This document shows positions 18,952 to 26,981 of a stretch of DNA of 64,000 bases, one piece after another. The DNA is from JAHRVQ01 sp029941905 (GTDB lineage Bacteria; Pseudomonadota; Gammaproteobacteria; Pseudomonadales; Azotimanducaceae). The number at the start of each line of letters is the position of its first letter. Positions within the stretch are counted from its first letter, which is position 1. The stretch spans positions 62,001 to 126,000 of the forward strand of contig JAPYTQ010000010.1 in assembly GCA_029941905.1 (NCBI GenBank). Reading direction: 5' to 3'. A program made the translations under genes and the position numbers. The notes under the pieces are model-generated. The model ran no database searches and was not told the origin of the DNA. It saw nothing but the letters and a program-made list of their open reading frames with translations.

Positions 18952-20199
18952 TTAATATTGCGGCAACGAACTGACTGGGGCAACGCCCGAATCAATGGCG
19001 GCCTGCGCTACAGCCATTGCTACCCGTTCTAACAAACGGGGATCCATAGGTTTTGGTATGATGTAGTCCGGGCCAAATTCCAGCTCTTCTATACCCTCAT
19101 AGGCAGCAATCACTTCTGAAGGTACGGGTTCTTTCGCCAGTTGCCGAATCGCGTGCACCGCTGCCATTTTCATCTGTTCATTAATATCAGTCGCTCGAAC
19201 ATCCAGTGCTCCACGAAACATGAACGGAAAACAAAGCACGTTGTTTACCTGGTTGGGGTAATCAGACCTGCCCGTTGCCATAATCACATCATCCCGCACA
19301 GCATTGGCGATCTCTGGGCTTATTTCGGGATCCGGGTTTGCCATTGCGAACACAACAGGCTTCGGTGCCATGGCCTTGAGGCTATCTTCATCCATCAGGT
19401 TGGCTCCCGAAACGCCAATAAACACATCAGCATCTTCGCAGGCATCCAGCAAATTTCTCTTGTTTGTTTTTTGTGCAAACTGTTCTTTATAGACAGATAA
19501 GTCGTTTCGATCTGTGTGGCACACACCTTTCGAATCGAGTAAGTAAATATTACTTTTTACAGCTCCCAGCTCCAGTAGCAGTTTCAAAATCGCAATGGCA
19601 GCCGAGCCAGCCCCAAGGCAGACAATCCGCGCATCCCCCAGATCCATGCCTCTAAGTTCAAGAGCGTTCAACAGACCTGCGGCGGTCACAATCGCTGTAC
19701 CGTGTTGGTCGTCATGGAACACCGGGATATCCAGCAACTCTTTCAGACGACGCTCAATTTCGAAACAAGCCGGGGCACCGATGTCTTCAAGGTTAATGCC
19801 ACCGAAGGTAACGGCAATATTTGCCACTGTCTGGACAAACTCATTCACATCCTGACAAGTCACTTCGATATCAAAGCAGTCAACATCTGCAAACTTCTTA
19901 AACAACAGGGCCTTGCCTTCCATTACCGGCTTACTCGCCAGGGCACCCAAATTACCCAGACCTAGAATGGCAGACCCATTGCTGATAACGCCGACCAGGT
20001 TTCCTATTGCAGTATATCTATAAGCTGTTTCTGGATCTTTGCCGATCTCTTTTACCGGCTCCCCCACGCCAGGAGAATAGGCCAATGCCAAATCGTTCGC
20101 ATTGTCGGCCTTTGTGGTTATCGATAACGCAATCTTTCCCGGGGTGGGTTCTGCGTGATAGCGCAGGGCTCGCTCCTTCATGCTCTCCTTGTCCATCAT
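18952..20199 (-). CDS. maeB: NAD(P)-dependent malic enzyme, short single-domain form
   Basis: 415 residues, corresponding to the catalytic part of MaeB without the C-terminal phosphotransacetylase-like domain. Oxidatively decarboxylates malate to pyruvate. Visible features: LAYSPGVGEPV, the FHDDQHGTAIV metal/substrate motif, the nucleotide-binding GAGSAAIAIL, and FAMANPDPEI. ATG ATG start at 20199 with AGGAG/CCAGG upstream. It lies downstream of rpmE on the same strand, but an intrinsic terminator separates them. Pseudomonads have a malic enzyme gene at the same place beside ponA. Confidence 0.93.
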   Translation of the reverse strand: MMDKESMKERALRYHAEPTPGKIALSITTKADNANDLALAYSPGVGEPVKEIGKDPETAYRYTAIGNLVGVISNGSAILGLGNLGALASKPVMEGKALLFKKFADVDCFDIEVTCQDVNEFVQTVANIAVTFGGINLEDIGAPACFEIERRLKELLDIPVFHDDQHGTAIVTAAGLLNALELRGMDLGDARIVCLGAGSAAIAILKLLLELGAVKSNIYLLDSKGVCHTDRNDLSVYKEQFAQKTNKRNLLDACEDADVFIGVSGANLMDEDSLKAMAPKPVVFAMANPDPEISPEIANAVRDDVIMATGRSDYPNQVNNVLCFPFMFRGALDVRATDINEQMKMAAVHAIRQLAKEPVPSEVIAAYEGIEELEFGPDYIIPKPMDPRLLERVAMAVAQAAIDSGVAPVSSLPQY

Positions 20200-20238
20200 G
20201 GTTTTACCTGGCTCCTGCCTGAGAAACTAAATCTGGCT

Positions 20239-20270
20239 CAAAAAAAAAGTGCCAATGGCACCTTTTTTTC
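20239..20270 (-). terminator. Intrinsic terminator after rpmE
   Basis: On the minus strand a GGTGCC-ATT-GGCAC hairpin is followed by a run of nine T; the plus strand also ends in seven T (CCTTTTTTT), so it could act in both directions. It follows the rpmE stop by about 40 nt and isolates rpmE from the malic enzyme gene. Confidence 0.85.
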
Positions 20271-20308
20271 TTGCTTTACATTTCTTGTGCTTTCGCTTTT
20301 CGCCGAAT

Positions 20309-20521
20309 CTACTTGCTGCCTCGATTCCCGAAACGCTTGTTAAAGCGATCAATTCTACCTGCAGTATCAAGAATCTTCTGTTTACCCGTGTAGAAAGGGT
20401 GGCATTGTGAGCAAACTTCCAGGTGAATATCTTCACACATGGTTGAACGCGTTTTGATTACATTACCACAACTGCATGTCGCGGTGATTTCTTCATATTT
20501 TGGATGGATTTCTGCTTTCAT
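20309..20521 (-). CDS. rpmE: 50S ribosomal protein L31 (zinc-binding type)
   Basis: 70 residues from ATG 20521, preceded by an AGAGGTCAG ribosome binding site; a longer frame upstream is not part of the protein. MKAEIHPKYEEI is the canonical L31 start. Four cysteines (Cys16, Cys18, Cys37, Cys40) mark the zinc-carrying paralogue, used when zinc is plentiful. Adjacent to and divergent from priA, as in E. coli and Pseudomonas. Ends at a strong terminator. Confidence 0.96.
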   Translation of the reverse strand: MKAEIHPKYEEITATCSCGNVIKTRSTMCEDIHLEVCSQCHPFYTGKQKILDTAGRIDRFNKRFGNRGSK

Positions 20522-20724
20522 ACTCTGACCTCTATTGCGATGCCTTGCTTGCCAAAACACCCTGACCCGGCTGCCGCGAGGGGCGCAATCATACCAGAGA
20601 AAAATGGAATCGCAAGCCACAAGTCCAATCTGCGGGCTGAAGGGTTGAATACCGCGAGTTTCAACATAATTATGAGACCCAAATAATGCATAATGCCATG
20701 TGATCACCACCAGTTTTCTAATCC

Positions 20725-22959
20725 GTGAAGCCAGTTTACCTAGATATTGCTGTACCAGTCCCGTTACGCCAGAGCTTCCATTATCTGCCTCCGGAAGACA
20801 CTGACGCCAGCCAGTTATTGCCTGGCATCAGGGTGGAAGTACCTTTTGGACGTCAAATCCTCATTGGCATTCTGTTAGCAACATCAACCCGGGCGAGTTT
20901 TGACCCAGGGAAGATTAAAAACGCAATTCGAATCATTGATTCTTCACCGGTATTCGACGATGCACTCTTTTCCCTCTGTCGCTGGGCCGCAGATTATTAC
21001 CAGCATCCCATTGGGGATGTCTTGCACACAGCATTACCAATACTCCTCAGGCAGGGAGAAGCCACCAGTCAGATAACTGAACGGCTTATGCCAACAGAAA
21101 CAGGAGAACGGCCAGAATCAATCGACAGCCTGACTCGCGCACCTCGACAATTGTCACTGCTGAAGCAGTTGGTTGCTTCTGCCCATGGGGATGCAGATAA
21201 GGGTTTAACACGTTTTGCGTTGAAACGGACTTTGATACCAGGATCGGTGACGAACGGGCTAATTGATAAAGGTTTTGCCCAATGGTCCCGGACCGTCGAA
21301 GAAATATCACCCTTTGATAAGACTTTTCATAAGAATTCTTACAAGAAAAGCATCTTCAAAGAAGATCCCCTGGTACTTACCGAAGAACAAAGCCTGGCAT
21401 TCCAGAATGTAGTGAGACCCGGTACCCACCTGCTGTTTGGAATCACCGGTAGCGGCAAAACGGAAATTTACCTGCAAGCTATTGCAAGGGTGCTCGCTCA
21501 AGGTAAACAGGCACTGGTGCTGGTCCCTGAAATAGGCCTGACGCCCCAGACTATACGGCGTTTTGAATCACGCTTTCGGACTCCGGTGGTTGCGCTTCAT
21601 TCCGGCCTGACAGACAGGGAACGCCTGCACGCCTGGCGCCAGGCAAAGCAGGGTGGAGCTGCCATCGTCATCGGTACACGATCAGCCGTATTCACACAAC
21701 TACACAACCTGGGTCTGATCGTCGTTGACGAAGAGCATGATCCCTCTTTCAAACAACAGGAGGGATTTCGTTACTCTGCCAGGGATATCTCCGTTCTTCG
21801 CGGAAAAATGCAGGCAGTCCCGGTGATCCTCGGTAGCGCAACACCGTCACTGGAGAGCTACAACAATGCAATCTCAGCCAGGTACCAGCTGGTTACACTC
21901 CTCTCCCGACCGAATAAAGCAAAAACCGCCCAGTACCATTTGATTGGTACACAACATGAAACACTGGACGATGGATTCTCTTCAGCACTGGTACACCTGA
22001 TCCAGCAACACCTGGCGCAGGAAAACCAGGTGCTGGTGTTTTTAAACCGACGGGGGTTTTCACCCGTTCTTCTTTGCCGGGCCTGCGGCTGGATCGCCGA
22101 ATGCAATCGCTGTGACGCTCGAATGACTTACCATCTGGCCCTGCACAGTTTAATTTGCCATCACTGCGGGGTTCGATCCAGGGTAACCCAAAACTGTGCT
22201 GACTGTTCATCCGATCAGTTGGTCCCGCTTGGCCTCGGCACCCAAAGGCTGGAACACAGCTTAAAGAACCTTTTTCCTGACCAGAAGATCGTTCGTATTG
22301 ATCGGGACTCAACCCGCAAAAAAGGGGCGATGGAACAAATTACCAATGACATCAACCAGGGTGAGCCTGCGATTCTGGTCGGTACTCAACTGTTGGCCAA
22401 AGGACATCATTTTCCCAATGTGACACTGGTCGCTATTGTTGATATAGATTCCGGCTTCTACAGTTCAGATTACCGTGCTATTGAACGCATGGGTCAGTTG
22501 TTACTGCAGGTTGCGGGCCGGGCTGGTAGAGAGAGCAAACCCGGCACGGTGGCAATCCAGACCCGGTTTCCCGATCAGCCTATTCTGCAAACCCTGATTA
22601 ATGACGGTTACAAAACCTTTGCCGAGAATCTACTGGCCGAGCGGTCTAGATACGACCTACCGCCGTTCTCCTACCAGGCTGTCGTAAGGGCAGAGGCAAC
22701 AAAAGCTGGTCTGGCCATGGCGTTCCTCTCCCTGTTAAGTAAAAACACACCAGCCAGCCCCTCTGTATCCACGTTGGGCCCTATTCCCTCGAGCATGGAG
22801 AAACGTGCCGGGAAACATCGCGCGCAATTACTCTTCGCCAGTAAGGACCGACGTTCGCTGCAGGCCAGCCTTGCCCGTTGTGTTACGTTCGCGGAAGACA
22901 GTGCAGCTGCCAGAAAAGTCAGATGGTCAATTGACGTTGACCCTGTCGACTTATTTTAA
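20725..22959 (+). CDS. priA: Primosomal replication restart helicase PriA
   Basis: 744 residues from a GTG start. N-terminal 3'-DNA-binding domain (1-110), winged helix, then a superfamily 2 helicase core with Walker A GITGSGKT (239-246) and DEEH box (335-338). A zinc-binding insertion follows, with paired cysteines (CRACGWIAECNRC, CHHCG, CADC), then helicase motifs V/VI (GTQLLAKGHHFPNV, QVAGRAGR). It reloads the replisome at collapsed forks. Followed by ftsN after 90 bp that contain a triple 12-bp repeat; argS, which lies here in Pseudomonas, is absent. Confidence 0.97.
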   Translation: MKPVYLDIAVPVPLRQSFHYLPPEDTDASQLLPGIRVEVPFGRQILIGILLATSTRASFDPGKIKNAIRIIDSSPVFDDALFSLCRWAADYYQHPIGDVLHTALPILLRQGEATSQITERLMPTETGERPESIDSLTRAPRQLSLLKQLVASAHGDADKGLTRFALKRTLIPGSVTNGLIDKGFAQWSRTVEEISPFDKTFHKNSYKKSIFKEDPLVLTEEQSLAFQNVVRPGTHLLFGITGSGKTEIYLQAIARVLAQGKQALVLVPEIGLTPQTIRRFESRFRTPVVALHSGLTDRERLHAWRQAKQGGAAIVIGTRSAVFTQLHNLGLIVVDEEHDPSFKQQEGFRYSARDISVLRGKMQAVPVILGSATPSLESYNNAISARYQLVTLLSRPNKAKTAQYHLIGTQHETLDDGFSSALVHLIQQHLAQENQVLVFLNRRGFSPVLLCRACGWIAECNRCDARMTYHLALHSLICHHCGVRSRVTQNCADCSSDQLVPLGLGTQRLEHSLKNLFPDQKIVRIDRDSTRKKGAMEQITNDINQGEPAILVGTQLLAKGHHFPNVTLVAIVDIDSGFYSSDYRAIERMGQLLLQVAGRAGRESKPGTVAIQTRFPDQPILQTLINDGYKTFAENLLAERSRYDLPPFSYQAVVRAEATKAGLAMAFLSLLSKNTPASPSVSTLGPIPSSMEKRAGKHRAQLLFASKDRRSLQASLARCVTFAEDSAAARKVRWSIDVDPVDLF

Positions 22960-22965
22960 ATCGTC

Positions 22966-23001
22966 TTTGTTACACTCCTTGTCACACTCTTTGTTACACT
23001 T
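22966..23001. repeat. Three tandem 12-bp repeats between priA and ftsN
   Basis: Units TTTGTTACACTC, CTTGTCACACTC and TTTGTTACACTT lie head to tail, differing at one to three positions. They fall in the 90-bp gap just upstream of ftsN, where promoter or leader sequence would be expected. Confidence 0.75.
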
Positions 23002-23049
23002 CCTATACCTTAATGATAAGAGAAGACCCGGGAACAAAGGTGGAGGTTC

Positions 23050-23616
23050 ATGCCACAAGATTATGCCAAAAGACATACCACTATCTCTGATTCATCAATA
23101 AGTATGCCACGCTGGGCCGTGTTCATCATCGGGTTCCTGTTCGGAATGTTCACCATGTTTCTTATCTACTTGTGGAAATTCGTCCCGCTCGATGCAGCCA
23201 CCCATACCAAAAGTCCCATTGCAGATATTATCTCTGACAAAAAACTCTCTCGTCTAAACCGCACCATCAAAGAAGAGATCGAGGAGATCCAATGGGACTT
23301 TTACGAGATATTTCCTAAATCAGAAGTACCAATCGTCGAAGAATACGCGCCCCGCGGTGAGAAGATCGTTACCCAGGAAAATTATTCATACGCGTTGCAA
23401 ACCGGATCGTTTCAAAATCCGGATGATGCCAACAGACTCAGGGCAGAACTTATCCTCATCGGCATGCATGTCTACATTCAGGAAATCAACAACGACAATA
23501 TCAAGTGGCACCGGGTACTGGTGGGTCCTTTTGACTCGAAACTGGAGTTAGATCGCGCACGGGATCGCCTGGCTCAAGCAAACATTGAATCAATTCGGTT
23601 AAGAATGAACCAGTAA
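23050..23616 (+). CDS. ftsN: FtsN-like SPOR-domain cell division protein
   Basis: 188 residues. Cytoplasmic tail (1-20), one membrane segment (about 21-43, WAVFIIGFLFGMFTMFLIYL), a short periplasmic linker, and a C-terminal SPOR domain (about 112-186: YALQTGSFQNPDDANRLRAEL, WHRVLVGPF). SPOR domains bind denuded septal glycan; FtsN triggers constriction. It is shorter than E. coli FtsN, but its place between priA and hslV is diagnostic. ATG 23050 follows GGAGG closely. Confidence 0.88.
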   Translation: MPQDYAKRHTTISDSSISMPRWAVFIIGFLFGMFTMFLIYLWKFVPLDAATHTKSPIADIISDKKLSRLNRTIKEEIEEIQWDFYEIFPKSEVPIVEEYAPRGEKIVTQENYSYALQTGSFQNPDDANRLRAELILIGMHVYIQEINNDNIKWHRVLVGPFDSKLELDRARDRLAQANIESIRLRMNQ

Positions 23617-23726
23617 ACTCCTGCGCCGCCCACCGGGGAAATCAGCCAGGAAAACAGGCGGTTGAAATATTGACCCCATGCCCCCACTTATTAAAAGCTA
23701 CGAACCAGGAAACCAGGGAACTATCA

Positions 23727-24266
23727 GTGGAACAATTTAGAGGCACCACCATTTTGTCTGTGCGCCGCGGTAATTCAGTTGTCATTGGTGGCGATGGGCA
23801 GGTTTCCATGGGCAATACGGTCATGAAGGGTAATGCTCGCAAGGTCCGACGACTATACAAGGACAATGTGATCGCTGGTTTCGCCGGTGGAACAGCAGAT
23901 GCCTTTACCCTGTTTGAACGCTTCGAAGGTCAATTGGAAAAGCACCAGGGCCACCTGGTCCGTGCCGCCGTCGAACTGGCCAAAGACTGGCGAACTGACC
24001 GGGCATTACGCAGACTGGAGGCTTTGTTAGCCGTTGCCGACAAAGACGCCTCCCTGATTGTCACCGGTAACGGGGATGTCATAGAGCCGGAACATGGCAT
24101 CATGGCAATCGGCTCCGGTGGTCCCTTCGCCCAGGCAGCTGCAAATGCCCTGATCGACAACACTGAACTTGGTGCACGGGATATTGTCGAAAAAGGACTC
24201 GCCATTGCCGCAGACATCTGCATTTACACCAATCACGAACGCACTATCGAAGAGATTACATTTTAG
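23727..24266 (+). CDS. hslV: ATP-dependent protease subunit HslV (ClpQ)
   Basis: About 179 residues from GTG 23727, which has AGGGA seven bases upstream; the longer frame from 23670 has no such support. The start gives a short propeptide (M-E-Q-F-R-G) before TTILSVRR, whose first Thr is the N-terminal nucleophile of the mature protease. Conserved segments: GGDGQVSMGNTVMKG, AGFAGGTADAFTLFE, GSGGPFAQAAA. It forms the double hexameric chamber of the HslUV heat-shock protease; hslU follows after 39 bp. Confidence 0.95.
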   Translation: MEQFRGTTILSVRRGNSVVIGGDGQVSMGNTVMKGNARKVRRLYKDNVIAGFAGGTADAFTLFERFEGQLEKHQGHLVRAAVELAKDWRTDRALRRLEALLAVADKDASLIVTGNGDVIEPEHGIMAIGSGGPFAQAAANALIDNTELGARDIVEKGLAIAADICIYTNHERTIEEITF

Positions 24267-24305
24267 CTGTTAGAACTACTGTGAGAACTAAGGCACGGAC
24301 TTGAC

Positions 24306-25631
24306 ATGTCGAACATGACCCCCCGCGAGATCGTCCACGAGTTGGACAAGCATATTATCGGCCAATCGAGTGCCAAGCGTGCGGTGGCTATCGCACTGAG
24401 AAACAGATGGCGGCGTTTACAACTCGACGAAAGGCTTCGAGTAGAAATATCGCCGAAAAATATTCTGATGATCGGCCCGACAGGCGTGGGTAAAACTGAA
24501 ATTGCCCGTCGTCTGGCGAGGCTCGCAGCAGCGCCGTTCGTCAAGGTCGAAGCCACCAAGTTTACCGAAGTTGGTTATGTAGGCCGGGATGTTGAATCTA
24601 TCATCAGGGACCTCATGGACGCAGCCATTAAATTGCTCCGGGAAGAACAGTTCAAACAAGTGCAGGCCAGGGCAATTGATGCCGCAGAAGAACGCGTGCT
24701 CGATGCATTGCTACCACCTGCACGCACGGAAGATTCCATTGGAGAACGCAACAATACAACCCGGCAACTATTTCGAAAAAAATTACGCGAGGGGGATCTG
24801 GACGACAAGGAAATCGACATCGAGATGCAAGCACCCTCAATGGGCGTGGAAATAATGGCGCCGCCCGGCATGGAAGAAATGACCAGCCAGCTTCAGAATA
24901 TGTTCTCGTCCATGTCTCCCGGCAAAACCAAGTCCAAAACCCTGAATGTGAAGGACGCCTTGAAGCACCTTACGGACGAAGAAGCAGGCAAACTAATCAA
25001 TGAAGATGACCTGAAGGCCAGAGCAATCACCAGCGTCGAGCAAACCGGTATTGTTTTCCTTGACGAACTGGACAAGGTCGCCAAACGAGCCGAACACGGA
25101 GGCCCGGATGTGTCACGAGAAGGTGTACAGCGGGATCTTTTACCACTAATTGAAGGCTGCACCGTTTCAACCAAGTACGGAATGATCAAAACTGACCATA
25201 TTCTTTTTATCGCATCAGGTGCTTTTCACCTAAGCAAACCCTCTGACCTGATCCCGGAGTTACAAGGTCGCCTTCCTATCCGTGTTGAGCTGGAGGCCCT
25301 GACCGTCAGGGACTTTGAAAGAATTCTGGAAGAACCTGATGCCTCACTCACAGAACAATACCAGGCACTGATGCAGACTGAAGACCTGCAGTTGAGCTTT
25401 ACCGCGGAAGGTATTACCCGCATAGCCGAGATTGCCTGGCAAGTAAACGAACGAACTGAAAATATCGGCGCACGACGACTACATACCGTGATGGAACGAC
25501 TCCTGGAAGAAATATCCTTTGATGGCGGAGACAGATCGAACCCGGATCCCGTGGTAATCGATGCTGCATACGTGGACGCACATCTGGTGGATCTGGCTAA
25601 TGATGACGACCTGAGCAGATACATACTCTAG
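24306..25631 (+). CDS. hslU: HslU ATPase subunit of the HslUV protease
   Basis: 441 residues, standard length. AAA+ protein: MTPREIVHELDKHIIGQ start, Walker A GPTGVGKTE (57-65), I-domain (about 110-240), Walker B FLDELDK, sensor region LQGRLPIRVELEAL, and C-terminal hexamerisation tail ending DLSRYIL, the peptide that inserts into HslV. It unfolds substrates and feeds them to HslV. Same operon as hslV. Confidence 0.97.
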   Translation: MSNMTPREIVHELDKHIIGQSSAKRAVAIALRNRWRRLQLDERLRVEISPKNILMIGPTGVGKTEIARRLARLAAAPFVKVEATKFTEVGYVGRDVESIIRDLMDAAIKLLREEQFKQVQARAIDAAEERVLDALLPPARTEDSIGERNNTTRQLFRKKLREGDLDDKEIDIEMQAPSMGVEIMAPPGMEEMTSQLQNMFSSMSPGKTKSKTLNVKDALKHLTDEEAGKLINEDDLKARAITSVEQTGIVFLDELDKVAKRAEHGGPDVSREGVQRDLLPLIEGCTVSTKYGMIKTDHILFIASGAFHLSKPSDLIPELQGRLPIRVELEALTVRDFERILEEPDASLTEQYQALMQTEDLQLSFTAEGITRIAEIAWQVNERTENIGARRLHTVMERLLEEISFDGGDRSNPDPVVIDAAYVDAHLVDLANDDDLSRYIL

Positions 25632-25657
25632 CCCGGATAATTCCAGGAAAACAAAAG

Positions 25658-26032
25658 ATGATCCCGCAAGAAATTAAACTTCACCAGGTCTCCGGATTGT
25701 TAGAACTCGTGTACGAAGACGGTGTTACGTTTAACCTGTCCGCCGAATATTTAAGGGTCTTCTCTCCCTCCGCAGAAGTACAGGGTCACAGACCTGACCA
25801 GGCCGTACTGCAAACCGGCAAGCAGATGGTGAAAATCGCCAACCTGGTTCCCCAGGGGAACTACGCGATTCGCATCGAATTCTCTGACGGTCACGATACG
25901 GGGATCTTCAGTTGGCAATACCTGTTTGAACTCGGCGGCAAACAGGAAGACAACTGGGCCGCATATCTCAAACAACTCGAAGATGCCGGTAAGTCACGTC
26001 AACCACAGTTCATTGCCGTCGGACGGGACTAG
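25658..26032 (+). CDS. DUF971 (GBBH-like N-terminal domain) protein
   Basis: 124 residues, cytoplasmic. LELVYEDGVTFNLSAEYLRVFSPSAEVQGH and YAIRIEFSDGHDTGIFSWQYL match the DUF971 family, also found as the N-terminal domain of gamma-butyrobetaine hydroxylase. The function of the stand-alone form is not established; similar small domains accompany Fe-S proteins. It follows hslU by 26 bp, as in many gammaproteobacteria, so it is probably the last gene of the hslVU transcript. Confidence 0.88.
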   Translation: MIPQEIKLHQVSGLLELVYEDGVTFNLSAEYLRVFSPSAEVQGHRPDQAVLQTGKQMVKIANLVPQGNYAIRIEFSDGHDTGIFSWQYLFELGGKQEDNWAAYLKQLEDAGKSRQPQFIAVGRD

Positions 26033-26107
26033 TCCAGGCTAGGAAGCTGACCGAGAATAGAAACCGTCGCGATGTGAAGCTGATTTGAGTCAGATTGTTG
26101 TGTCGTG

Positions 26108-26136
26108 TACACAAACGCGGTACACAGGCGTAAAAT
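26108..26136 (+). promoter_or_regulatory. Candidate leaderless promoter of ubiE
   Basis: TACACA (26108-26113), a 17-bp spacer, and TAAAAT (26131-26136). The -10 box ends 6 nt before the ubiE ATG and no ribosome binding site is visible, so transcription could start at or next to the start codon. The spacer region also contains GTGTACAC and the inverted pair GGTACA/TGTACC (about 26119-26141), which could be an operator. Confidence 0.4.
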
Positions 26137-26142
26137 GTACCT

Positions 26143-26973
26143 ATGACTGAAAAAAAGACTGACGAAGAGACCACACATTTCGGATTCAAGAAGGTTCCGA
26201 TCCGCGAAAAGGCGAGTAAAGTCGCCGAAGTTTTCCATTCTGTTGCTTCAAAATACGACCTGATGAATGACGTGATGTCCCTCGGTAGTCATCGCTTGAT
26301 GAAGCAATTTGCAGTTGAACAAACCTCAGCTCGAAAAGGCCACACAATCCTGGATCTTGCGGGCGGCACAGGGGATCTGGCTGCCAGGCTGGCACCCATG
26401 GTGGGTGATGCTGGTCAGGTTATTCTATGTGATATCAACCAGTCCATGCTATCCCAGGGCCGTGATCGGCTCCTCGACAAGGGGATTGTCGGCACTGTCA
26501 CTTACCTGCAGGCAGACGCAGAAAACCTCCCCTTGCCAGACGAGCATTTGAACGCAGTCACCATCGCCTTCGGATTGCGTAACTTTACTCGCAAGGAAGT
26601 CGCCCTGGAATCCATGTTGCGAGTCTTAAAACCTGGCGGCCGGTTGGTGATCCTGGAGTTTTCGACACCAAAAAACGCGGTCATCAAGTCGGCTTATGAA
26701 AAATTTTCAGGGTTCTGGCCTAAGATTGGTAAAACGCTGACAGGTGACCAGGACAGCTACCAGTACCTGGTTGACTCCATCAAGATGCATCCCGACCAGG
26801 AAGCGTTAAAACAAATGATGCAGGATGCCGGGTATGTTAAATGCGTTTATCACAATCTACTCAATGGCATTGCCGCGATCCACGTTGGTCGTAAACCAAG
26901 GGATTCAAATCCGTCGGATAATTCTGCTGAAGGTGGTTCTGCTGAAGATAGTTCCGCCGAAACAAGCTCGTAG
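26143..26973 (+). CDS. ubiE: Ubiquinone/menaquinone biosynthesis C-methyltransferase UbiE
   Basis: 276 residues. SAM-dependent C-methylation of the demethylquinone ring. Motifs: HFGFKKVPIREKASKVAEVF, KYDLMNDVMSLGSHR, the SAM-binding LDLAGGTGDLA, and FGLRNFTRK. The last 25 or so residues are a low-complexity tail encoded by three 15-bp repeats and are not part of the family fold. ubiB starts only 8 bp downstream; ubiJ, normally between them, is absent. Confidence 0.96.
   Translation: MTEKKTDEETTHFGFKKVPIREKASKVAEVFHSVASKYDLMNDVMSLGSHRLMKQFAVEQTSARKGHTILDLAGGTGDLAARLAPMVGDAGQVILCDINQSMLSQGRDRLLDKGIVGTVTYLQADAENLPLPDEHLNAVTIAFGLRNFTRKEVALESMLRVLKPGGRLVILEFSTPKNAVIKSAYEKFSGFWPKIGKTLTGDQDSYQYLVDSIKMHPDQEALKQMMQDAGYVKCVYHNLLNGIAAIHVGRKPRDSNPSDNSAEGGSAEDSSAETSS
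26920..26964 (+). repeat. Three in-frame 15-bp repeats in the ubiE 3' end
   Basis: AATTCTGCTGAAGGT, GGTTCTGCTGAAGAT and AGTTCCGCCGAAACA encode (N/G/S)SAE(G/D/T) three times, a Ser/Ala/Glu-rich acidic tail. The copies have diverged by synonymous and conservative changes. Confidence 0.8.
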
Positions 26974-26981
26974 ACATAAAC

